A stretch of 45,747 bases of DNA from Calothrix sp. MO_167.B12. GTDB lineage: Bacteria; Cyanobacteriota; Cyanobacteriia; Cyanobacteriales; Nostocaceae. Both the position numbers and the translations under genes were made by a program. Below are positions 8,502 to 16,201 of this stretch, one piece after another. The notes beneath the pieces were generated by a model that saw only the letters and a program-made list of their open reading frames with translations, had not been told where the DNA came from and did not search any database. Position 1 is the stretch's first letter. The number at the start of each line of letters is the position of its first letter. The stretch spans positions 1 to 45,747 of the forward strand of contig JASJCJ010000055.1 in assembly GCA_030066045.1 (NCBI GenBank), given 5' to 3'.

Positions 8502-8971
8502 TAAAGTTTCTTGCTTTTTTTACAAGTCCAATTGAAACGTAAAAAAAATTTATTTTTTTCAATTTCATGACCAGAAGTATGGAATTTTTGCTGTAATTCT
8601 TCATCAGAATGATTCTGACGGTCAAAAGAAGGATTTTTCTCTATGGAGATAAGCATATTTTCTTCAATTTCATTATTAATTCCTGATATATAAAATTTAC
8701 TATCACCTTCAATTTCATGACCATAAAAAAGATGACGAATATCAAGTTCACGCTTTCCTCTACCATTATCATCCCAAATATATTCGCCTCGGTTAATCAT
8801 TATATCTGCTAGTGGCTGAAGATTATTCTGCGAGGATAAAATTTGAATAGCCTCTAATATTGATGTTTTGCCACTATTATTTTTACCAACTAGCAGATTA
8901 ACTCTACCAAGCTGTTGCAGCTCAAAGGACTGAAAACAACGAAAATTTTCGATTTTAATACTCTTAAACAT
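8501..8971 (-). CDS. ABC-type/OLD-like ATPase, N-terminal half
   Basis: The N-terminal part of an AAA ATPase: MFKSIKIENFRCFQSFELQQ, then the Walker A LLVGKNNSGKTSILEAIQ. A frame is open to an ATG at 8995, but MFKSIKIENF at 8971 is the standard start of this family. The frame ends KKSKKL just after a run of seven A (8515-8521 on the complement). A -1 shift there joins it to the ATPase C-terminal half. Together they would make a protein of about 374 residues, a normal size for this family. Possible anti-phage ATPase partner of the TOPRIM protein. Confidence 0.75.
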   Translation of the reverse strand: MFKSIKIENFRCFQSFELQQLGRVNLLVGKNNSGKTSILEAIQILSSQNNLQPLADIMINRGEYIWDDNGRGKRELDIRHLFYGHEIEGDSKFYISGINNEIEENMLISIEKNPSFDRQNHSDEELQQKFHTSGHEIEKNKFFLRFNWTCKKSKKL

Positions 8972-9173
8972 AATTTTGCTGCTAAAAAGCAACATAGAGG
9001 CAACTAAAAGTTCTCAGGTAATTTATCCTGACACCTCTAACTCTAACAAAAAGGGTAATGAACAAAGATAGACAAGGTAACTTATTTTGAGGAAATGGGG
9101 TTCAGCAAACTTCTTGCTGTAGGGGTCTAGGATGTAGTAATTTGGATAACTGTAGAGCTGTTCTATAAGAGAC

Positions 9174-9211
9174 TCCATTAACAGATCGTAATTAGAAGAG
9201 CTGTTAATGGA
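9174..9211. promoter_or_regulatory. Inverted repeat upstream of racemase gene
   Basis: Perfect 11-bp arms TCCATTAACAG and CTGTTAATGGA separated by 16 bases, ending 47 bases before the racemase ATG. The phrase AGAGCTGTT occurs twice around it. It could be an operator for a dimeric regulator or a transcript hairpin. No function is known. Confidence 0.45.
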
Positions 9212-9258
9212 ATACAGTCAACATTGTTGGCACTGTGGGAAAAAACGAGCAATTATAG

Positions 9259-10005
9259 ATGAGCAATAGACAAGAAAACACGAAAGTTACACCGACCATT
9301 GGTATTTTGGGATTAGAAGCCGGACATGAGGAATCTTTTCCCCAACTTGAAAGCATCCTCGGGAATATTGCCCATCCGCAAACCTTTAAATTTCCAGTGT
9401 TATACAAGCGGGTAAAAGGAGTCTATTACTCAACTTTGGTAGCCAATCCAGATCGCCAAGCTCTGGATGCGTTGGTGGAAGCAGCGCAAGAACTGGAACG
9501 TTCGGGAGTAAAGGCGATCGCTACAGCTTGCGGTTTCAGTTCTATTTTCCAGAGGGAACTGGCTAATGCTGTTGATATTCCCATTTTTGCTTCTACCTTA
9601 GTTATGATTCCGATGGTGCATCAAATGCTCAAAGCAGACCAAAAGGTTGGGGTGATTACTTTTTATAGCGAAAAGTTAACAGAAAAGCACTTTCAAAACT
9701 CGGGAGTCACCAAAGATATAGGGGTATGCAAGATCGGGTTGGAAGGAAACAGTGAATGGTCGAAAATTTTTTGCAATCCCGATGCAACTTTGGAACCAGA
9801 GCGATTTGGCACAGAAGTTGTAGAAGCAGCTAAGACATTACTAGCAAAATATCCCGAAGTAGGTGCGATAGTCCTCGAATGTGGAGACATGCCTCCCTTT
9901 GCTGCTGAGATCCGCAGAGCCGTTGGTTTGCCTGTCTTCGATTTAGTGACCTTAGTAAACATGGCTTATGAAGTCGTGGCAGCAGACAGGTGGGGAGAAA
10001 ATTAA
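9259..10005 (+). CDS. Aspartate/glutamate racemase superfamily protein
   Basis: A 248-residue protein with a duplicated alpha/beta fold and two Cys-containing catalytic stretches: AIATACGFSS (Cys 91) and IVLECGDMPP (Cys 208). The Cys pair typical of cofactor-independent Asp/Glu racemases, maleate isomerases and hydantoin racemases is therefore present. PTIGILGLEAGHEESFP replaces the classical first strand of MurI, so it is not the peptidoglycan glutamate racemase. The substrate is unknown. It opens a plus-strand group with a flavin-oxidase-like gene, a broken dioxygenase and a methyltransferase, suggesting small-molecule metabolism. A perfect inverted repeat lies just upstream. Cytoplasmic; no signal peptide. 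Confidence 0.8.
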   Translation: MSNRQENTKVTPTIGILGLEAGHEESFPQLESILGNIAHPQTFKFPVLYKRVKGVYYSTLVANPDRQALDALVEAAQELERSGVKAIATACGFSSIFQRELANAVDIPIFASTLVMIPMVHQMLKADQKVGVITFYSEKLTEKHFQNSGVTKDIGVCKIGLEGNSEWSKIFCNPDATLEPERFGTEVVEAAKTLLAKYPEVGAIVLECGDMPPFAAEIRRAVGLPVFDLVTLVNMAYEVVAADRWGEN

Positions 10006-10168
10006 GTCAGTTGTTTGGGGTAATTATTTGGTTATTTGCCCTAGCTCGAACAACAAGAGGAGCAGAGGAAAGAATCATACTTGATTGTTCTGGGAGAATT
10101 GAGGAAGCAACCCTGTGTTTCGCATTATTTATGTCCTACTACTTAGTTGAACAAAGGAGTTAAAATTC

Positions 10169-10843
10169 ATGGATGAGTTTACGCCAACTTCACGAACCAC
10201 AATTAAGCGCATCCCCGAACGAGGAACCTACGATCGCCAATTTGTCTATCAGGTTTTAGATGAAGGACTAGTTTGTCATATTGGCTTTGCCGTTGAAGGT
10301 CAAGCCTATGTCATCCCAACTACCTACGGACGAGTAGGGGACAAACTTTATATCCATGGCTCTCCAGGCAGTCGTCTTATCCGCTCACTCCAAGGTGACA
10401 TTAACATATGCGTAACTGTCACCTTGCTCGACGGTTTGGTTCTGGCTCGCTCTGCTTTTCATCACTCCATGAACTATCGCTCGGTAGTCATTATCGGTCG
10501 AGCTTATGTGGTAGAAGGTACAGAGGGAAAGCAAGAAGCATTGCAGGCGATTTCCGAACATATTGTTCCCGGGCGGTGGCAACATACGCGCAAGCCCAAT
10601 TCATCAGAACTCAATCAAACATTAGCTCTATGCTTACCTTTAGCGGAAGTTTCTGCTAAAACTCGCACGGGGGCACCAGTTGACGACGAGGCAGACTATG
10701 ACTTTCCCGTTTGGGCTGGTGAAATTCCCCTGCGCCTTGTCGCCGATCCCCCTATTGACGACCCTCGCTTGTTGCCAGGGATGAAAGTTCCTGATTGCGC
10801 CAAAAACTATACTCGTTCTCCTCAAAACAAAAGCAAGCAGTAA
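10169..10843 (+). CDS. Pyridoxamine 5'-phosphate oxidase family flavoprotein
   Basis: A 224-residue protein of the PF12900/NimA-like branch of the FMN-binding split-barrel superfamily: IPERGTYDRQFVYQVLDEG, VIPTTYGRVGDKLYIHGSPG and SAFHHSMNYRSVVIIGRA are typical. Members bind FMN or haem-like cofactors and some reduce nitroimidazoles; the substrate here is not known. The end LLPGMKVPDCAKNYTRS is the standard C-terminal tail of the family. It lies 163 bases downstream of the racemase gene. Two further copies of this 3' tail, without the rest of the gene, lie downstream at 10861-10983 and 11364-11444, evidence of past duplication and loss. Confidence 0.85.
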   Translation: MDEFTPTSRTTIKRIPERGTYDRQFVYQVLDEGLVCHIGFAVEGQAYVIPTTYGRVGDKLYIHGSPGSRLIRSLQGDINICVTVTLLDGLVLARSAFHHSMNYRSVVIIGRAYVVEGTEGKQEALQAISEHIVPGRWQHTRKPNSSELNQTLALCLPLAEVSAKTRTGAPVDDEADYDFPVWAGEIPLRLVADPPIDDPRLLPGMKVPDCAKNYTRSPQNKSKQ

Positions 10844-10860
10844 TACACAAGGAATTGAAT

Positions 10861-10983
10861 TTAGTCGCAGAAGATCCTACTGATGCTCCTGACTTGTTGC
10901 TGTCTGACTTGTTGCTGGGAATGGATGTTCCTGATTGCGCCAAGAACTATACTTGTCCCGCCCAAGACAGCCGCAAGCCGTAA
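10861..10983 (+). pseudogene. Second copy of flavin-oxidase 3' tail
   Basis: Reads NLVAEDPTDAPDLLLSD and LLLGMDVPDCAKNYTCP before TAA, which aligns with the C-terminal tail of the intact gene (LVADPPIDDP, GMKVPDCAKNYTRS). No start region or core domain precedes it, because it begins directly after the stop of the intact copy. I read it as a relic of a tandem paralogue. Confidence 0.6.
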
Positions 10984-11073
10984 AAAGTTGTGATAGGCTT
11001 TTTTTCTATGCTCATATCTTAAAATTGCAGGTAAAAGACAATGGCTAAGAAATTTACAGATGAAAGATAAAAA

Positions 11074-11313
11074 ATGGCGATTGGCTCATTTATTTTTCCC
11101 TTAGAAAAAAGCGATACGACTAAGCTGCGAGCTTATACGTGTGGAGAAGAAAGCTTGAATCAACGAGTTTTTACATTACCCTCTCCTATTTATTTTTTGG
11201 CTATTTGTTCTGATGAAGAAACAAGCCAAGATTCCGAGATTGAGTCTATCTATGCTAGCGAAACAGATGATTTGCTCGAAACCGCAGATATTCCTTACTT
11301 CTTTGAGTCATAA
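11074..11313 (+). CDS. Hypothetical small acidic protein
   Basis: A 79-residue frame starting MAIGSFIFPLEKSDTTKL and rich in Glu, Asp and Ser toward the end (CSDEETSQDSEIESIYASE). I do not recognise a family. There is no signal peptide or clear membrane span, and no strong ribosome site precedes the ATG. It lies among decayed gene copies, so it may be a remnant or a small gene carried with them. Codon content is like its neighbours. Whether it is expressed is uncertain. Confidence 0.35.
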   Translation: MAIGSFIFPLEKSDTTKLRAYTCGEESLNQRVFTLPSPIYFLAICSDEETSQDSEIESIYASETDDLLETADIPYFFES

Positions 11314-11363
11314 AGTAATGTTTGAAGTTGCAGATGTCATATAGGCATAACGGCAGGATTGCT

Positions 11364-11444
11364 CCTCGCTGTTTACCAGGAATGAAAGTTCTCGATTACA
11401 CCACAAACCATACTCGTTCTCCCCAAAACAAAAGTAAGCAGTAA
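11364..11444 (+). pseudogene. Third copy of flavin-oxidase 3' tail
   Basis: Encodes PRCLPGMKVLDYTTNHTRSP and then QNKSKQ before TAA, matching the final residues of the intact gene at 10169-10843. The flanking bases after the stop (ACAAGGAATTGAAT) also match those after the intact gene, exactly 601 bases away, so the duplication included the spacer. Only the tail survives. Confidence 0.6.
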
Positions 11445-11459
11445 AAAACAAGGAATTGA

Positions 11460-12146
11460 ATGGTGTCTAACCTAAATTCTAAGGCTCGCAGCGTCAGTTT
11501 AAAACAAACAAAAGCAGTACCCTTGCACGAAGTTGCCGCTCGCGTTATGCAAGGGGAAATCATCATTGTACAGGGTTGCCTTCAAGCAATAGGCTATTTC
11601 GATCGCTTGCAAAAAGCGAATCTAGAAGGAATTCGCCGCGCTGTAGGCGAGGAGAAAGCAGCACGAGTTATAGAACAGGGCTTTGAAGCTATACATCAAA
11701 CGCTGAGCTGGGACGAACTCAGTGTTGTGGTTAACCGAACCTATGAAGTTGTGTGCTCCCTAGATCCTGACTTTTCCAAAGCAATCGTGCGGAGTATTTT
11801 TCAATTTGAGAAACCGTTCTATTTTGAAGATTATCCCAACGTGAGGTTCCATATTCCTTACGATGTGGCGAGAGAACAACAGAAAAGCTTAACTCTATAG
11901 AAGAAAAAAGAACTTAACGGCTTTAACTGGCGAGGGAAAATTACACCTTTTTCCCCCCATCACGATAGTTGGTACGACACGCCGACTAATGCCATAAATG
12001 TTTGGATTGCCATGAGTTCTGTTAGGGTCGGCAACGGACTAAGCATTTACCCTCAAGTCTATGGGAAGCGCCTTCCTTGTAATCAAGATGGTCATATTCA
12101 TTTCACAGAGATGTGCATAGCCTCACTTACGATCCAGATAGGCTAG
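11460..12146 (+). pseudogene. Phytanoyl-CoA dioxygenase-like gene with in-frame stop
   Basis: The first 146 codons (starting MVSNLNSKARSVSLKQTKAV, ending EQQKSLTL) resemble the N-terminal half of the PhyH-type Fe(II)/2-oxoglutarate dioxygenase family (FEKPFYFEDYPNVRFHIPYD). A TAG at 11898 stops the frame, but the same frame continues without a shift: KKKELNGFNWRGKITPFSPH, then HDSWYDTPTNAINVWIAM and GNGLSIYPQVYGKRLP. HHDSWYD carries the HxD iron-binding pair. It then ends at 12146 overlapping the methyltransferase start, and the distal His of the iron triad is missing. Together these show a dead gene: nonsense mutation plus loss of the 3' end. The 5' part alone may still be annotated as a 146-residue protein. 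Confidence 0.7.
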
Positions 12147-12736
12147 AGAGAGCATATGATAAGCATGCGGAGAATTACGATGAATTTGTCTTGGAGTTAG
12201 CTGGAGACGGTACATCTGGCTGTAGCCACTATACAACCCTATTCTTTAGTAGGCATGTGCCAAAACATAAGGATCTGCGTATCTTGGATGCAGGGGTTGG
12301 TACGGGTATCGGTGGAGTTGAGCTCATCAATCTTGGTTACAATCCTGTTTCCCTCGTGGGTGTGGATCTATCCTCAAAAATGTTAGCGCAAGCAGAGAAG
12401 CGAGGAATTTATGAGGCACTTCATCATGCTTGCTTCCCAGAAACAAATGAAATTTTGCAGCCAGATGAATTTGATGCAGTACTGTGTGCTGGAGGATTTA
12501 GTCATGCAGCAATGCCTGAGTCTGCAATGCCTGAATTTGTAAGAGTTACTCGACCAGGAGGATTTGTTGTATTTAGCGTTCGCAAATCTGTGTATGACAA
12601 GCCTGATTCAACAATTACTGCCATGATAAAACGTCTAGAAGAAGAGCGTTCCTGGAAGATTTTGACTCAAGAGTGTGGAAAATATCTACCTGCTGATGGG
12701 GTACAAGCAGTTTACTTTGCCTGCCAAGTTCTTTAA
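12113..12736 (+). CDS. SAM-dependent class I methyltransferase
   Basis: A 207-residue Rossmann-fold methyltransferase with motif I LRILDAGVGTGIGGVEL, acidic loop VGVDLSSKMLAQAEKRG, and motifs FDAVLCAGGFSH and VRVTRPGGFVVFSVRKS. The overall pattern is close to METTL27-like (Williams-Beuren) enzymes, whose substrates are unknown. It overlaps the tail of the broken dioxygenase by 34 bases, so its start may have been reset by a deletion; a start upstream within that reading frame is not seen. It closes the plus-strand group and is followed by a strong hairpin. Confidence 0.8.
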   Translation: MHSLTYDPDRLERAYDKHAENYDEFVLELAGDGTSGCSHYTTLFFSRHVPKHKDLRILDAGVGTGIGGVELINLGYNPVSLVGVDLSSKMLAQAEKRGIYEALHHACFPETNEILQPDEFDAVLCAGGFSHAAMPESAMPEFVRVTRPGGFVVFSVRKSVYDKPDSTITAMIKRLEEERSWKILTQECGKYLPADGVQAVYFACQVL

Positions 12737-12743
12737 AATAACG

Positions 12744-12772
12744 CTATAATCCTTATTTCATAAGGATTATAG
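12744..12772 (+). terminator. Perfect hairpin after methyltransferase
   Basis: Arms CTATAATCCTTAT and ATAAGGATTATAG with a 3-base loop (13 perfect base pairs), eight bases after the methyltransferase stop. It is followed by AATAAATA rather than a clean U-run, so termination or mRNA 3' protection is likely but intrinsic termination may be weak. Confidence 0.55.
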
Positions 12773-12905
12773 AATAAATAATCTTACCCAGATCCCAGGG
12801 ATACAATCGCCACTGCGCCTAAGTCTCAACCAGACTAAAACTTTGGATGAAAATTGAATTATACCTAAACTTAGATTTCTGTGGTAGTTTGCGATCGCCA
12901 TCTGA

Positions 12906-13031
12906 TTAGTTGACAATAATATCAATAAGCCCAGGATAGGCAATTGATACCTGGTCTTTTAGCCACAAATGCACGTTCCGAATAACATTACCGAAGGCTT
13001 GCCACAGATGGATTTTAAAATTACCGAACAT
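12906..13031 (-). CDS. Possible 41-residue ORF or mobile-element remnant
   Basis: Minus-strand frame MFGNFKIHLWQAFGNVIRNV then HLWLKDQVSIAYPGLIDIIVN. Within it the DNA repeats GGTAAT and CACATTCCG-like words, and the upstream sequence ACCCACATTCCGCA is also found at 39629. It could be a short remnant of an insertion sequence rather than a gene. The rest of the 12773-13124 gap shows nothing else I can support. Confidence 0.22.
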   Translation of the reverse strand: MFGNFKIHLWQAFGNVIRNVHLWLKDQVSIAYPGLIDIIVN

Positions 13032-13124
13032 TTTTAGGATACCTGCGGAATGTGGGTTATTTTATTTCTTGGAAGTCCCTAAAATCAACAACGGATTATC
13101 TGTTTTTCAAAACCCAAAATTCCC

Positions 13125-13472
13125 TCAGCCGCCACTAATTTTAGCTTTGTAACCTTTTTGCTTGAGAATATCCAGAATTTTTTGCTTGTGTTCTCCCTGA
13201 ATCTCAATGGTATTGTCTTTCAAAGTTCCCCCCGTACCACATTGAGTTTTCAAATGCTTTAATAAACCCTGTAAAGTTTCTGGTGTGGTTTGGAACCCGG
13301 TAATAACAGTTACAGTTTTCCCCTTACGCCCAGCGCGGGTGGCTTGCACTCGTAAATCTTGTTTCTCTGGAGGTAAATTAGGGGTTGCCCTTTCTGTTGC
13401 TGGAGAGTCATGATTGCCAAATTCGCTGTATACAACCCGATTTTCAGATGATTTGCGTTTGTCAGAAGCCAT
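13125..13472 (-). CDS. SUI1/YciH-family translation initiation factor
   Basis: A 115-residue protein with a SUI1 domain (eIF1-like) from about residue 40: GRKGKTVTVITGFQTTPETL, then LLKHLKTQCGTGGTLKDNTI and IEIQGEHKQKILDILKQKGY. The CGTGGT-LKDN-IEIQG pattern is diagnostic. The N-terminal ~35 residues are an unstructured basic and acidic tail (SENRVVYSEFGNH is conserved in cyanobacterial versions). In bacteria YciH may affect start-site fidelity; the cyanobacterial role is unproven. It lies divergent from trpB, a common cyanobacterial neighbour. Confidence 0.9.
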   Translation of the reverse strand: MASDKRKSSENRVVYSEFGNHDSPATERATPNLPPEKQDLRVQATRAGRKGKTVTVITGFQTTPETLQGLLKHLKTQCGTGGTLKDNTIEIQGEHKQKILDILKQKGYKAKISGG

Positions 13473-13786
13473 AATTGGATAAGTTAGGAGTTAGGGGTCA
13501 CTCCCTTCACGCCCAAAGAATACTGATTTAATAAACCGCAAAGACGCAAAGGACGCAAAGGAAGAAGGAGAGAAGATAGGTAAGGTAATCTTACACCGGG
13601 AAGGGGTTAGGGGTTAGGAAGAAATATTTATTCAGGTGTTCTGATACAGTGCAATTTCTTGACAGCTCTTTACTTCTAATTGCTTGTACTAGCCATAGCT
13701 AAGGGCAATAATGGTATTTTTATATTTGTCCTATAATCTTCCCGTCAGTTTTAAAATTATTCTTGTGCTGTTATTTTAACTAATCC
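13473..13786. other. SUI1-trpB intergenic with dispersed repeat
   Basis: Divergent promoter region of SUI1 and trpB. It contains CCGCAAAGACGCAAAGGAC at 13536-13566, repeated near-exactly at 37336-37367 in the other direction of the map. No operator, riboswitch or Trp leader peptide was recognised. Confidence 0.5.
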
Positions 13787-15019
13787 GTGACTACAACTCC
13801 CCTTTCACCTGCTTCTACAAATACCCAAAACCCTGATTCCCAAGGGCGTTTTGGACGTTTTGGTGGTAAATATGTACCTGAAACTCTCATGCCTGCTTTG
13901 GCTGAGTTAGAAACAGCTTACCAGCAATACCGCCAAGATTCTCAATTTCAAGCCGAACTGCAAAATTTATTAAAGGACTATGTAGGAAGGGCTACACCTT
14001 TATATTTTGCCGAGCGCCTCACTACTCATTATGCCCATCCTGATGGTACCGGACCACAAATTTACTTAAAGCGTGAGGACTTAAATCACACTGGTGCCCA
14101 TAAAATTAATAATGCCATCGGTCAGGTATTACTGGCAAAACGCATGGGCAAACAGCGCATCATTGCCGAAACCGGAGCTGGACAACATGGGGTAGCAACG
14201 GCGACAGTATGTGCCAGATTTGGTCTAGAATGCGTCATCTACATGGGCGTTCATGATATGGAACGCCAAGCATTAAATGTGTTTAGAATGCGTCTCATGG
14301 GGGCAGAAGTACGCCCAGTGTCTGCTGGTACGGGAACCCTCAAAGATGCCACTTCCCAAGCTATTAGAGATTGGGTAACGAATGTGGAATCAACCCACTA
14401 CATCCTTGGTTCTGTGGCTGGTCCCCATCCCTACCCCATGATTGTCAGGGATTTCCACGCGGTAATTGGACAGGAAACCCGTGTCCAAGCGATGGAAAAA
14501 TGGGGTGGATTACCAGATATCCTCATGGCTTGTGTTGGTGGTGGCTCCAACGCCATGGGACTATTTCACGAATTTGTCAGCGAACCATCTGTACGATTGA
14601 TTGGTGTAGAAGCTGGGGGGGAAGGGGTAAATACAGAAAAACACGCTGCTACCTTGACAAAAGGACGGATTGGTGTATTGCATGGAGCCATGAGTTACTT
14701 GTTGCAGGATGAAGAGGGACAGGTAATTGAACCCCATTCCATTAGTGCTGGTTTAGATTATCCTGGGGTGGGTCCCGAACACAGCTATTTGAAAGAGTTA
14801 GGGCGGGCTGAATATTACAGCGTTACCGATGCCGAAGCATTAGAGGCTTTTCAGAGATTATCCCAGTTAGAGGGAATTATACCTGCCTTAGAAACATCCC
14901 ATGCTATTGCCTATTTGGAAACCCTTTGTCCCCAGTTAGAAGGTAGTCCCCGGATTATCATTAACTGTTCTGGACGGGGTGACAAGGATGTGCAAACAGT
15001 TGCTAAGGTGTTGGAGTGA
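13787..15019 (+). CDS. trpB: Tryptophan synthase beta subunit
   Basis: A 410-residue TrpB, the usual cyanobacterial length. It condenses indole with L-serine using pyridoxal phosphate. [20 protein letters not shown] opens the conserved part; [20 protein letters not shown] contains the PLP lysine (Lys 106), and [12 protein letters not shown] and [12 protein letters not shown] are the phosphate and C-terminal motifs. The start is a GTG; an ATG would be far inside the conserved region. The stop TGA falls in the first unit of an octamer array (GGAGTGAT), so the repeat defines the gene end. The partner trpA is 5.6 kb downstream on the same strand. Confidence 0.97.
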   Translation: MTTTPLSPASTNTQNPDSQGRFGRFGGKYVPETLMPALAELETAYQQYRQDSQFQAELQNLLKDYVGRATPLYFAERLTTHYAHPDGTGPQIYLKREDLNHTGAHKINNAIGQVLLAKRMGKQRIIAETGAGQHGVATATVCARFGLECVIYMGVHDMERQALNVFRMRLMGAEVRPVSAGTGTLKDATSQAIRDWVTNVESTHYILGSVAGPHPYPMIVRDFHAVIGQETRVQAMEKWGGLPDILMACVGGGSNAMGLFHEFVSEPSVRLIGVEAGGEGVNTEKHAATLTKGRIGVLHGAMSYLLQDEEGQVIEPHSISAGLDYPGVGPEHSYLKELGRAEYYSVTDAEALEAFQRLSQLEGIIPALETSHAIAYLETLCPQLEGSPRIIINCSGRGDKDVQTVAKVLE

Positions 15020-15132
15020 TGGAGGGAAGGAGTGATGGAGGGAAGGAGTGATGGAGTGAAGGAGTGATGGAGTGAAGGAGGGAAGGAGGGAAGGAGTGAT
15101 GGAGGGAAGGAGTGAAGGAGAGAAGGAGGGAA
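15009..15132. repeat. GGAGTGAT/GGAGGGAA octamer array
   Basis: Mixed 8-base units GATGGAGG, GAAGGAGT and GATGGAGT directly follow the last codons of trpB and supply its stop. The array has no coding value; frames through it are low complexity. Confidence 0.9.
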
Positions 15133-15165
15133 TAAGATAAATAAATAATATTTCTCCCTTGTCTT

Positions 15166-15262
15166 CCCACACTCCCCACACTCCCGACACTACCCACACT
15201 CCCCACACTCCCGACACTACCCACACTCCCCACACTCCCCACACTCCCGACACTACCCACAC
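15166..15262. repeat. CCCACACTCC / CCGACACTAC tandem repeat
   Basis: About eight copies of 10-11-base units of the form CCCACACTCC with CCCGACACTA variants. They form a second minisatellite immediately after the octamer array and 47 bases before the next gene. Confidence 0.85.
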
Positions 15263-15309
15263 TCTTCTGCTTCCACCGTGTTAGATCATTACGAATTACA
15301 AATTATTAA

Positions 15310-16179
15310 ATGCATTCTGGACAACAACTCCGAAAATTAATCGATCGCCCGGAAATTATAATAATTCCCGGCATTTACGATTGTATGGGAGCAAAAATAG
15401 CAGAAAATGCTGGTTTTTCAGCACTAGCTAGCAGTGGTTTTGGAATTGCTGCTTCTACCTTGGGTTTACCAGATTATGGTCTTCTCACAGCTACGGAAAT
15501 GCTTTACAGTGTAGGGCGAATTGCTCAGTCTGTAAGTATTCCCCTGATTGCTGACTGTGATACAGGTTATGGTAATGCTTTAAATGTGATCCGCACTGTG
15601 AAAGATGCCGTACAGATGGGAATTGCGGGGATAATTTTAGAGGATCAGGAATGGCCGAAAAAATGCGGGCATTTTGAGGGCAAGCAGGTTATACCCATGA
15701 CAGAACATATGGGCAAAATACGGGCAGCAGTAGATGCTCGTGGTGATAGTGGCTTAGTAATTATTGCCCGCACCGATGCTAGAGCCAACCTCGGTTTAGA
15801 TGAGGCGATACGCCGGGGACGTGCTTATATTGAAGCTGGTGCAGATGTACTATTTGTAGAAGCACCCCAATCTGTTGCAGAATTAGAAGCGATCGCAAAG
15901 GCTTTTCCTGATGTACCATTAGTAGCTAATATGATTGAGGGTGGGAAAACTCCCCAACTTTCTGCATCCGAGTTGCAACAGATGGGTTTTAAGATTGTAT
16001 TTTTCGCCGTTTCCGCTTTACTGGCAGTGACTCAGGTAATGGCAGCTTGTTTCCAAAGTTTGAAGGAGCAGGGAACCACGGCTAATTTTGACAATATGGT
16101 GAATTTTGAGGAGTTTAAGGAATTGATTGGTATTCTCCAATATCAAGAATTAGAGCAGAAATATAGAGATGAAGTTTAG
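15310..16179 (+). CDS. Isocitrate lyase/PEP mutase family protein
   Basis: A 289-residue TIM-barrel enzyme of the ICL/PEPM superfamily. PLIADCDTGYGNALNVIRTV holds the Mg-binding Asp pair, the loop WPKKCGHFEGK carries the KKCGH signature with the catalytic Cys, and VIIARTDARAN follows. Members include 2-methylisocitrate lyase, oxaloacetate decarboxylase and phosphonopyruvate-type hydrolases or mutases. The KKCGH loop favours a lyase over a mutase, but the substrate cannot be fixed. It is 290 bases downstream of trpB and not obviously part of a pathway here; no methylcitrate-cycle genes are nearby. Confidence 0.85.
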   Translation: MHSGQQLRKLIDRPEIIIIPGIYDCMGAKIAENAGFSALASSGFGIAASTLGLPDYGLLTATEMLYSVGRIAQSVSIPLIADCDTGYGNALNVIRTVKDAVQMGIAGIILEDQEWPKKCGHFEGKQVIPMTEHMGKIRAAVDARGDSGLVIIARTDARANLGLDEAIRRGRAYIEAGADVLFVEAPQSVAELEAIAKAFPDVPLVANMIEGGKTPQLSASELQQMGFKIVFFAVSALLAVTQVMAACFQSLKEQGTTANFDNMVNFEEFKELIGILQYQELEQKYRDEV

Positions 16180-16201
16180 CATTTGCAAAAAAGAGAGTTA
16201 G

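Noticed and set aside
14936-15262. Frames inside the trpB 3' repeats (VSGVWGVW-type peptides)
   Set aside because: Low-complexity translations of octamer and decamer arrays.
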